Of a stretch of 64,000 nt of DNA, positions 48,891 to 58,727 are shown one piece after another. Source of the stretch: Microvelia longipes (lineage: Eukaryota; Arthropoda; Insecta; Hemiptera; Veliidae); the NCBI GenBank assembly GCA_018340805.1, contig JACMZG010000008.1, positions 78,719,693-78,783,692 on the forward strand, in the 5' to 3' direction. The notes below the pieces were generated by a model, which was not told the DNA's origin, did no database searches, and was given only the letters and a program-made list of their open reading frames with translations. The position numbers and the translations under genes were made by a program. Each line of letters begins with the position of its first letter. The first letter of the stretch is position 1.

Positions 48891-49965
48891 CATATTTAAA
48901 GTAATAGTTGAAAGCCATTATTTTGGTATTTGGAGGCCTGTTAAGCATTAACAAGCTTAGATATTGAAATGAGAGAATGACAAGAGTATAAATGTCTTAT
49001 TTTAGTTAGATAATATAGACCTTTATATTTTTAATTATAGAATTTTAATTTATTTTTCTTTAATCTAAATCTACCTGCAGTAGCTTTTATTATAGGATAA
49101 AAATTGTTTTGAATATTTGTTTTTAGCTCAAAGTGTAACTGTTCACTCTTTTTTTTTATTAATATCAAAAATACTTTATGTTCTATTATGAGGTATATTT
49201 GTTGCTTAACGTACCTTTTATTTGAAGATTCCTAGCTGCTTTATTCTATTGGTAAACCACTTCACAAGCTCTGGCGGGAAATCACTCTTATCACATGTGA
49301 TAATAATTATCGATGTATTTTATCATTTTAATTATAATATTTTAACAATATTATAATTATATTTATGCTATTTTAAATAAGTAAAACGAAACATTAGTAG
49401 TAATTTTGTGTTTTAAATGTTTTGTGAACATAATAAACTATCAGTGATAAATTTTCAAGTGCTTGTTGTTCATCTTTGAATGCCTTTAATGTATAAAATG
49501 ATTACATTGAATTAAAGGATATTTATTCTTTTAATAATATGTAATAACTTTCGTGAAAAAACCATTTGAGAAATCTCAGCACAGTATACTGCACTACTGC
49601 AATACACTAGCCTGAGCGGTGAGTCTAGTTTGGCTAAATGAACTGGGCACACAGCGGACTACTCATAAGTGCCACCATGTACGGAGGATGTGCTTCCTAG
49701 ATGATTGGATGTGTCAAAACTGGGGTAAATCAGTTGAGTGAGATTTGAGAGAGACCGTTTTACGGGTTTAAACGCAAAAAAAGGCATCGTTACCTTTTAA
49801 GAACTCGCCATACGTCCTTGCTTTTCGTGCAAAATTGACAAAAGCTTTCCCATTCACCATTTAAATTCTGTATTACCTGATGTTTTGATAACTGATGCTG
49901 GCCCAACCTAGTACATTCATCTGTATTTACCTAAACTTTACATTTATGTAAAAATACAAAATGTG
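48891..49965. other. Unique core between oppositely oriented satellite blocks
   Basis: About 1.1 kb of AT-rich, non-repetitive sequence with no coding frame. A less AT-rich part at 49560-49780 is not recognised. Confidence 0.5.
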
Positions 49966-50340
49966 TCATATTTATATTCTCACACCTATTTCCTATGTAA
50001 TATAAGTGTCATCTCTATATGCTTACATCTATTTGCTATATATATAGTGTCATCTCTATATGCTTACATCTATTTCCTATGAAATATAAGTGTCATCTCT
50101 ATATGCTTACATCTATTTCCTATGAAATATAAGTGTCATCTCTATATGCTTACATCTATTTCCTATGAAATATAAGTCTCTATATGCTTACATCTATTTG
50201 CTATTATATAGTGTCATCTCTATATGATTACATCTATTTGCTCATCTCTATTGCTTACATCTATTTATATTAGTGTCATCTCTATATGCTTAAATCTATT
50301 TCCTATGAAATATAAGTGCCATCTCTATATGCTTACATCT
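49966..50340 (-). repeat. Inverted satellite block, 43-bp variant
   Basis: About eight copies of tgtcatctctatatgcttac followed by atctatttcctatgaaatataag. Its inverse complement shares agatgtaagcatatagagat with the 44-bp satellite. The block resumes at 54878 after the LTR element, so that element inserted into it. Confidence 0.9.
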
Positions 50341-50507
50341 TATTATGTATTTACAATAGTTACATAACATTAAACTTAAGTAAATTCAATAAATTGAAAA
50401 TCAATTAGAAATCAAAATTCAACTGAGTATATTTTCTGTCAGAACAAAATGTAAACATAAGAAAACAGTGTCGTCAATAAAATAAAATAAACTAAATAAA
50501 CATGACA
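50341..50507 (-). repeat. 3' LTR
   Basis: 167 bp, identical base for base with 54711-54877. On the minus strand it starts TGTCATGTTTATTTAG and ends ACATAATA. Confidence 0.95.
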
Positions 50508-50523
50508 ACATTTCCCCCCTTAA
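50508..50523 (-). other. Polypurine tract of the LTR element
   Basis: Minus-strand TTAAGGGGGGAAATGT lies immediately before the 3' LTR, the expected plus-strand priming site. Confidence 0.8.
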
Positions 50524-50610
50524 AAAATTAGGGAGAATATCTCTGTGGTGCTCTTGGCTTCCTAGCGGATCGTCTTAGAGGTCCTTGTACATTAGCGGTA
50601 GGATTGTTGT

Positions 50611-53600
50611 TCAATGGAGGTCCGAGACCAGAGTAGGCTGTGACGGCTGCTCAGTTCTTTGGAGCTGATCAACATGTCTTCTATGGAAAGACCCCTCTAC
50701 TTCTACCGTGTAGTGCAGCTGGCCATCTCGACTGACGATTTTTCCTAAGATCCATTTCTGATTAGGTCTATTATATTGTCTTACCGCTACTGTTTCGCCT
50801 ACTTTAAAAACTCTATCTTGTAGGCAAAGATTATCTTTATACTGTTTGTATTTAACAGTAGATCCCACGTCAGGTCTCATGCAGGTCAATCTGGTTCGGA
50901 GTTCTCGCTTTAAGAATAGTTGAGCTGGGCTTACTCCTGTTGTCATATTAGGGCCCTTCGATACGCTAGTAGGAATGTTTGAAGCTTGTCAAACATTGTT
51001 CCTGGGGAATCTTTTAGCGCTTTTAAGGTTTGTTTTAATGAGCCCACACACCTCTCTGCCTGACCATTAGACGAAGGATGAAAAGGTGCACACGTAATAT
51101 GTCTAATGCTATTCATTTTCAGAAAATCAGCAAACTCCTAACTAGTGAAAGCCGATCCATTGTCGCTGACCAAAATCTCTGAAAGTCCGTACCTTGCAAA
51201 CAATTCTTTGAGCTTCCGATAGTGGTTATCGTAGATGTTGAATTTACTAAGAATACTTCCATCCATTTGGAATATGCATCGGCTACTACCAGAAATGTGG
51301 AACCGCAAAAAGGACCAGCAAAGTCGACATGGATCCGTTCCCACTGTTTTAGAGGATATTCTTAATGATGAACTTCTGAATTCGTAGGATTCCTCTGATT
51401 TTCTAAGCAGCTTTTACAGCTTCTAGTCATGCTTTCTATCTCTGCATCCATCTTTGGCCAATATATTAATGAACGCGAAAGCCCTTTCATCTTAACCACC
51501 CCAATATGACATAAATGAAGTTCGAGCAACATTGCTTTTCTAAACTTAGAGGGCACATACAACCGGCTTCCTTGAAATATACATCCACTTTCTAAGGGTA
51601 CGAAGATAACTGCCCTCCTAGTTTAAGCTCATTGTACAATTTTTTCATTTCCAGGTCTTTTGCGTTTCCTCGGCTACTTCTTTAGGTGAAATAGGTAGGG
51701 TGTCCATTTGTGATATTAAGTACAGTCCTAGATCATCCTGCCTGTATATTTCTTCTGACTTAAGAGGCAATCTAGACATACAATCCGCATTTCCATGATT
51801 GTCAGTTTTACGGTACCGAATCTAGAACAGGAACCCTTGAAGAAACATTGCGTAGCGTAACAACCGGGCTGCGCTTAAACAGGGAAGTCCAGTTTTATTT
51901 CCAAAAATATGGACTAATGGCTGATGGTCTGTATATAGAATAAAACGTTGCCCAAACAAGTAATAAAATTTCTCAACTCCCATGAATGGCTAACGCTTCT
52001 TTGTCTAATTGAGAATTTTTTTTGAGTTGGCGATAGTGTATTTGAAGCATAGGCTATGGGTCGTTCCTTACCATCCGGATACTGGTGTGATAACACGGCA
52101 CCCATACTACCGGAGACGCGTCTACAGCTAGAATTAGAGGCAACATCGGATCATAATGAGCTAAAATTTTAGAAGAAGTTAATTCTAATTTGATATTATT
52201 AAAAGCTTCTTCGCACTTTTTATTCCAAATGAAGGGTATGTCTTTTTTAGTCAATTCGTTTAGAGGGTATGCGACTGTTGAAAGGTGCGGGAAAAAACGC
52301 CTATAAAACGTAACCATCCCCAAGAACGCTTTAACCTCTTTAACGTTTTTAGGCTGGGGAATGTCCTGTAATGCTTTTATTTTTTCTGCTGTCGTATGAA
52401 TCCCGTTTCGATCAATTTTGAATCCCAGATAGATGACTTCACTTTTAAAAAAATCGCTTTTGGCCTTATTGACTCTTAAATTAGCTGTAGACAGTCTTTT
52501 AAGAACGGTTTCAAGCCGGTCCATGTGTTCTTTTCTTGTTTTCCCCGTTATAGCAATATCATCAAAAACACACACACGCCAGGAATATTCCCTAGCAACG
52601 AGTCCGTATATCTTTGCCACTCGGAGGGCGCTGAACTTATCCCAAACATTAATCTGTTGCACTTGTACAGTCCTTTATGGGTGTTAATTGTAAGAAGTTT
52701 AGTGCTATCTTCTGTTAACCTCATGTGTAGGTACGCTGTACTTAAGTCCAATCGCGTAATCTGTTCACCCCCGTTTAGTTTAGCAAATAATTCTTCTGTT
52801 CTTGGCAAAGGATATTGCGTTACGTGTATGTACGGATTCAGTGTTACACTATAGTTGGCGCATAGACGAATTTTCCCATTGGGCTTAACGACTGGCACTA
52901 CCGGGGTTGCCCAATCTGAAAAAGAAACTTTAGAAATTACTTTTGTCCTTTCCAGATGGTCAATTTCTTCGTCTATTCTTGTTTTTAAAGCAAGAGGGAC
53001 TGGTCTAGCTTTTCTGAAAATTGGTTTTGCGTCAGGTTTTAAATGTATTTGACACTCGTAATCGTTAATTTCTCCTAAATTTTCCTCAAATACTTTTGGA
53101 TACTTGGCTAGAAGTTCGTCCAGTTCCTTGTTAGATATTTGAGCCTTAACTGTTAAGTCATTTCCGAGTGAGTAAATAGAAGGTAATTTCATGTCAATTT
53201 TAAATATCCAATCTCTGCCAAGTATGGTGGGTAAGTTATTTTCAACAATAAAGAGTTTTAATCTTCGCACCGTGTATTTGTACTTTACTGTTACCCAGGC
53301 CACACCTAGAGGCTTAACTGTTTCTTGACTGTAGCTTTTAAAAATTACAGACGTTTGTTCGTAGTTTATCTTAGAAATTTTCCTGAAATGTGCAACCCAT
53401 GACCGAGTAAACCGCTCCAGTATCCATCTCCATCTTGGCAGGAGCCCCATCAATCGTTAAACCAATCATAATAGGTTTTTTAAAATGCTCACTGTCAGAT
53501 TTTTTACTAGAGTCTACTTGTCTAATATGCATAGGTATGGTTTCTTCTACTCCCTCGTAATATATATCTTCTGCAGAGTCTTGTCGTGAATACGACCTCG

Positions 53601-53637
53601 CAAGCGATTCATGTGACCCCTGACTTGTTCTCAACAT
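50611..53637 (-). pseudogene. pol of the LTR element, frame-broken
   Basis: Read leftward. Protease with the active-site MEMDTGAVYSVM (near 53400) is followed by a frame break. Reverse transcriptase runs about 53060-52400, with KPNGKIRLCANY, LDLSTAYLHM and FDDI at the catalytic loop; a second frame break falls at the FDDI. Then comes the RT connection (LGFKIDRNGIH, FLGMVTFYRRFFPH). RNase H (AVDAS, then RPIAYASNTLSPT) has a further break near 52090. The integrase zinc finger (HLCHIG and CKSCLENQR) is at 51540-51410, the core with SDNGSAF near 51160, and a C-terminal domain ends at 50611. At least five frame breaks are needed to connect the domains. The gag-pol overlap at 53609-53637 is in a different frame, as is normal for programmed frameshifting in this group. 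Confidence 0.88.
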
Positions 53638-54606
53638 CTGTTTTTCCTTGCTTTTTTTTGTTTGTTCCTGCTACTGTTTTCTTAACTCTACAAACAGCTT
53701 CAACGTGATTTTTTTTCTTGCAAAAGGTGCATTTTAACCCCTTTTCTGTACAATCCCTTACTGTATGGGGCCCCCCACATCGATAGCATATCACAGAGTT
53801 TTTATTTTGCTCATAGTGTTGAGGTGAAGAAGTCTTAACTTGGTTGCATGAAGAGGTAGTATTTTGAGGTTGAGCACTCTCAGCCAGCATATTAAACGGT
53901 TTATGCGAACGTAAAAGTTGTTCTGAGCTCGCATTAGCACGTTCCATTGCTGTGGCTATCTCTATTGTTTTGTCTAGAGGTTTATTGTCTTCTTCGAATA
54001 GACGATCTAACACAGCTTTTGAACGTAATCCGCCTACAAAGACATCCCTTAGTACCGTAGACAGCATATTTTCTGGATACTTGCAGAAAGAAGCAAGTTT
54101 TCGAAGTTCCGACAAGTAAACCGATAAGCTCTCCCCTTCCCGTTGTTTCCGGTTCACCAAAGCATATCGACTGGGAATTATTAACGGACGAGGTTGTAAA
54201 TGTGTTATGAGAACCTCTTTTAATTCCTCAAAAGTCTTTTGCTTATATGTCTCAGGGTATAAGAGACTTTTTAAAAGAGTAAACTTGTCTGGACTTAATA
54301 CTGAAACTAACGTTTTGGCCCGGAGGCTTTCATTAACATTTTGGACGTCGAGATATGCAGTAAACCGTTCTAAATAAGTCTCAAAAGTTTCTAGTGTCTC
54401 ATCAAATTTATCGAAGGAAAGTCCCGGCACACCTCTGCTTGCACCGGGATTGGAAGGAACAATATCGTTCTGCCTAGCAGAGCTGTTAGCATTTTCTAGT
54501 AAACACGTAACCGCAGCTTGAAGGCTTTTATTTTGTTCCAAAATAGCTTTTAGGAAATCTGTTGTCTCAGATTCCTCTTGATATTGTTTTTTATTGTTTT
54601 TACCAT
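53609..54606 (-). pseudogene. gag of the LTR element
   Basis: Encodes a capsid-type helical region, ending with two CCHC zinc knuckles (CYRCGGPHTVRDC and CTFCKKKNHVEAVC) that bind the RNA genome. About 310 codons are open down to the stop at 53609. The expected start ATG at 54604-54606 is out of frame because one base is missing shortly after it. The partial copy at 56815 has that base, so its start is in frame. This may be a sequencing error rather than a true mutation. Confidence 0.85.
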
Positions 54607-54691
54607 CTTGTTTTTTCGTATTATTAATACTTGCTAATACTTACAGAAAATTGGTGATTTTCGCATAATATCAAGATCTCAAGGCAACAGA

Positions 54692-54709
54692 ATCCTGTCC
54701 GCAGCGCCA
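54692..54709 (-). other. Primer-binding site of the LTR element
   Basis: Minus-strand TGGCGCTGCGGACAGGAT, one base inside the 5' LTR. Its complement reads as the 3' end of a tRNA: T-arm, a 7-base acceptor strand, discriminator G, CCA. The G discriminator and acceptor sequence fit a serine tRNA, as used by Mag and by 17.6/297. Confidence 0.7.
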
Positions 54710-54710
54710 C

Positions 54711-54877
54711 TATTATGTATTTACAATAGTTACATAACATTAAACTTAAGTAAATTCAATAAATTGAAAATCAATTAGAAATCAAAATTCAACTGAGTAT
54801 ATTTTCTGTCAGAACAAAATGTAAACATAAGAAAACAGTGTCGTCAATAAAATAAAATAAACTAAATAAACATGACA
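54711..54877 (-). repeat. 5' LTR
   Basis: Identical to 50341-50507 and to the third copy at 56923-57089. Acts as promoter and polyadenylation region of the element. Confidence 0.95.
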
Positions 54878-54984
54878 CATCTATTTCCTATGAAAATAAT
54901 ATAAGTGTGATCTCTATATGCTTACATCTATTTGTTATTATATATTAGTGTCATCTCTATATGCTTATATCTATTTGCAATTAT
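54878..54984 (-). repeat. Continuation of the inverted satellite block
   Basis: Two to three copies of the 43-bp unit between the LTR and the DUF4817-type transposon. A copy of the same stretch follows the third LTR at 57090-57200. Confidence 0.85.
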
Positions 54985-55760
54985 ACAGGGTGGTACATTT
55001 CATATACATCACCTCGACTAACTCAGCTTCTTCTAATGGAGCAATCGCCGTTAAATTGGTATCTACCCCACTAAATCGACTACCAGGAGTTTAAATAAGC
55101 AATCATATTTTTGGTTATCGTCTTGCAAGTATGGGTATTTAGATTGCTAAACTGTATTTTTTGGCGATAACTTTTTTAATATCATATTTGAGCATACTTG
55201 ATAAGACCTTTTCTGCACTAAAAACAACAATTTGTTACCAATATCACATTTGCTAGGGCACTTAACCGTCACTTTTAAAAGTTGATCAGTCCACAAGACT
55301 TGCCTATTAAAAAATGAAGAGGTTTGGAACATCATTTCTTCGGCCCATCGGCACAACTCTGTCCTTCTTCATAATCCTGAGCAGTCAGGCTTGATGTAAA
55401 TTGATCTTTAACGGCTGAAAACGGTTGTCCCGCGAGATCCGTAAATCCATAGCATGGTTGGTACCACACACCTGGGCAATTTTGCGAACACTAGCGTTTG
55501 GATGAACATCAATGTAGGTCAGCACAGTAATAATGAGTTGTTCAGTTCTCACTGGGCGTGGCCTATTGTCGTTTCTATGAGCAGCGAAATCACCATGATC
55601 TCCCCCCCTGAAATGAAGCCGCTAGAAAATCTGATAGTGAGGATGACAATTCCCAGGATACATCTCCCGATACAGCCGAGCAGCAGCCCTGGCACATCTC
55701 CTTGCTCCTCTAAAAATCTTTAGCACATCACAATACTCTTCATTGGTGTACATTATTACC
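54985..55760 (-). pseudogene. Broken DDE transposon with DUF4817-type N-terminal helix-turn-helix (copy 1)
   Basis: Minus-strand start at 55753. The N-terminal motif (MYTNEEYCDVLKIFRGARR, then AAARLYREMYPG) matches the helix-turn-helix found at the start of many insect Tc1/mariner-like transposases. It is followed by an in-frame TAG at the end of that helix (HPHYQIF then stop), a second helix-turn-helix (PNASVRKIAQVCGTN) and the start of the catalytic domain (NRQVLWTDQ). The rest of the DDE core is missing and the frame shifts near 55350. An ACAGGGTGGTAC end at 54985 follows a TA, the typical target of this group. Non-functional. Confidence 0.72.
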
Positions 55761-56511
55761 CAAAAAGTTTATAAAAAAACTACGGTAGTAGATAAGAAAA
55801 AGGTTTAATTAGAGAAAACGAAATCAATCACAAGAAAACACTTCTTCAACGAAAACCGATAAAGGGATGAATAATTTCTCTTTGAATTATTAAATTCAAT
55901 AATATTTTTATTATTGTTTTTAATGTAATAAAAGGAAGGGATATTGCTAACGGCTTGAAAATAAACTAATAAATAGATATACAATTTATGTTCATTTATT
56001 TTTTTTCAGTAGCAAATGTTGCAATAGGAATAAAAGAGACTGTTATCTAATAATATTACTTTGTTTTTCTTAATAAATTAGCTAAATTAAACATCAACAT
56101 TAGTTACAAATAGTAACATAAATAAACAAGTTATAAATAACTAAAATTATTAAATCAAATAATTTTTACATAAAATAGCCTGGGAAAGCAATATTGGTTG
56201 AGTAAAAAGACAGTTGTAGTGTTAGTCAAAACATTAAAAAAAAGACTTCGAACATAGATACTTTGCTAGTGAAACAAACAACAACAAAAAACATAAAAAT
56301 GAATTGTAATAAATATTTGTAATAAAATTACATGTTTTCTGTTACTATAAAATTATTTTATAAGTATTTCAACTACTTGTGTATATCAAACAATAGCTCT
56401 GTCGAAAAATTCTGGAATTTTCAAACATCGGTATAATAAAAAATAAAAGAACTAAAATTTTAAAATTTAAAACAATACAATTATGAATAATTTTACAATA
56501 TTTTTTATACA

Positions 56512-56512
56512 N
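56512..56512. other. Ambiguous base N at a duplication junction
   Basis: This is the only N noticed in the window. On its left the AT-rich sequence ends mid-element; on its right the sequence restarts within gag. It marks a likely assembly join. Confidence 0.9.
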
Positions 56513-57089
56513 AACTAACGTTTTGGCCCGGAGGCTTTCATTAACATTTTGGACGTCGAGATATGCAGTAAACCGTTCTAAATAAGTCTCAAAAGTTTCT
56601 AGTGTCTCATCAAATTTATCGAAGGAAAGTCCCGGCACACCTCTGCTTGCACCGGGATTGGAAGGAACAATATCGTTCTGCCTAGCAGAGCTGTTAGCAT
56701 TTTCTAGTAAACACGTAACCGCAGCTTGAAGGCTTTTATTTTGTTCCAAAATAGCTTTTAGGAAATCTGTTGTCTCAGATTCCTCTTGATATTGTTTTTT
56801 ATTAGTTTTTACCATCTTGTCTGTTTTTCGTATTATTAATACTTGCTAATACTTACAGAAAATTGGTGATTTTCGCATAGTATCAAGATCTCAAGGCAAC
56901 AGAATCCTGTCCGCAGCGCCACTATTATGTATTTACAATAGTTACATAACATTAAACTTAAGTAAATTCAATAAATTGAAAATCAATTAGAAATCAAAAT
57001 TCAACTGAGTATATTTTCTGTCAGAACAAAATGTAAACATAAGAAAACAGTGTCGTCAATAAAATAAAATAAACTAAATAAACATGACA
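56513..57089 (-). mobile_element. 5' fragment of the LTR element (gag start, primer site, LTR)
   Basis: Carries the start of gag (ATG at 56815, in frame, first 100 or so codons), the primer site and a third identical 167-bp LTR at 56923-57089, followed by the same CATCT and satellite flank as the full element. The shared flank shows that this is a duplicated piece, not a second insertion. Confidence 0.9.
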
Positions 57090-57199
57090 CATCTATTTCC
57101 TATGAAATATAAGTGATAAGTGTGATCTCTATATGCTTACATCTATTTGTTATTATATATTAGTGTCATCTCTATATGCTTATATATATTTGCAATTAT

Positions 57200-57975
57200 A
57201 CAGGGTGGTACATTTTATATACATCACCTCGACTAACTCAGCTTCTTCTAATGGAGCAATCGCCGTTAAATTGGTATCTACCCCCACTAAATCAACTACC
57301 AGGAGTTTAAATAAGCAATCATATTTTTGGTTATCGTCTTGCAAGTATGGGTATTTAGATTGCTAAACTGTATTTTTTGGCGATAACTTTTTTAATATCA
57401 TATTTGAGCATACTGTGATAAGACCTTTTCTGCACTAAAAACAACAATTTGTTACCAATATCACATTTGCTAGGGCACTTAACCGTCACTTTTAAAAGTT
57501 GATCAGTCCACAAGACTTGCCTATTAAAAAATGAAGAGGTTTGGAACATCATTTCTTCGGCCCATCGGCACAACTCTGTCCTTCTTCATAATCCTGAGCA
57601 GTCAGGGCTTGATGTAAATTGATCTTTAACGGCTGAAAACGGTTGTCCCGCGAGATCCGTAAATCCATAGCATGGTTGGTACCACACACCTGGGCAATTT
57701 TGCGAACACTAGCGTTTGGATGAACATCAATGTAGGTCAGCACAGTAATAATGAGTTGTTCAGTTCTCACTGGGCGTGGCCTATTGTCGTTTCTATGAGC
57801 AGCGAAATCACCATGATCTCCCCCCCTGAAATGAAGCCGCTAGAAAATCTGATAGTGAGGATGACAATTCCCAGGATACATCTCCCGATACAGCCGAGCA
57901 GCAGCCCTGGCACATCTCCTTGCTCCTCTAAAAATCTTTAGCACATCACATACTCTTCATTGGTGTACATTATTA
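57200..57975 (-). pseudogene. Broken DDE transposon with DUF4817-type helix-turn-helix (copy 2)
   Basis: Second copy of the transposase remnant, start ATG at 57968-57970. A one-base deletion after MYTNEEY puts a stop early. The region from VRTEQLIITVLTYIDVHPN to ADGPKK is open (57770-57549), and the NRQVLWTDQ part follows in another frame. Confidence 0.72.
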
Positions 57976-58727
57976 CCCAAAAAGTTTATAAAAAAACTAC
58001 GGTAGTAGATAAGAAAAAGGTTTAATTAGAGAAAACGAAATCAATCACAAGAAAACACTTCTTCGACGAAAACCGATAAAGGGATGAATAATTTCTCTTT
58101 GAATTATTAAATTCAATAATATTTTTATTATTGTTTTTAATGTAATAAAAGGAAGGGATATTGCTAACGGCTTGAAAATAAACTAATAAATAGATATACA
58201 ATTTATGTTCATTTATTTTTTTTTTCAGTAGCAAATGTTGCAATAGGAATAAAAGAGACTGTTATCTAATAATATTACTTTGTTTTTCTTAATAAATTAG
58301 CTAAATTAAACATCAACATTAGTTACAAATAGTAACAAAATAAACAAGTTATAAATAACTAAAATTATTAAATCAAATAATTTTTAGATAAAATAGCCTG
58401 GGAAAGCAATATTGGTTGAGTAAAAAGACACAGTTGTAGTGTTAGGTCAAAACATTAAAAAAAAGACTTCGAACATAGATACTTTGCTAGTGAAACAAAC
58501 AACAAAAAACATAAAAAATGAATTGTAATAAATATTTGTAATAAAATACATGTTTTCTATTACTATAAAATTATTTTATAAGTATTTCAACTACTTGTGT
58601 ATATCAAACAATAGCTCTGTCGAAAAATTCTGGAATTTTCAAACATCGGTATAATAAAAAATAAAAGAACTAAAATTTTTTAAATTTAAAACAATACAAT
58701 TATGAATAATTTTACATTTTTTATACA

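Larger units (their letters stand above)
50341..54877 (-). mobile_element. Ty3/gypsy LTR retrotransposon, Mag-like, 4.5 kb, full length but frame-broken
   Basis: Two identical 167-bp LTRs, a 5-bp target duplication CATCT (50336-50340 and 54878-54882), a primer-binding site, a polypurine tract, and gag and pol domains in Ty3/gypsy order (protease, RT, RNase H, integrase). There is no env. The LTRs begin TG and end TA instead of CA. The H-C/CC integrase finger spacing, the short LTRs and the serine-tRNA-like primer site suggest the Mag lineage; this is inference. Coding is interrupted by several frameshifts although the LTRs have not diverged. Confidence 0.93.
54305..56511. repeat. 2.2-kb tandem duplication, first copy
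   Basis: Matches 56513-58727 almost exactly, including part of gag, the primer site, the LTR, the inverted satellite, the broken transposon and AT-rich DNA. The copies differ by about a dozen small indels and substitutions. They meet at a single N (56512). Confidence 0.9.
56513..58727. repeat. 2.2-kb tandem duplication, second copy
   Basis: Offset of 2208 bp from the first copy at the left end. Unlike the first copy it continues past the AT-rich part into the 335-bp array, so it probably holds the true right-hand context. Confidence 0.9.

Noticed and set aside
56923..57089. Independent solo LTR insertion
   Set aside because: Its flanks (primer site, gag start, CATCT and satellite) are identical to those of the full element, so it belongs to the 2.2-kb duplication.
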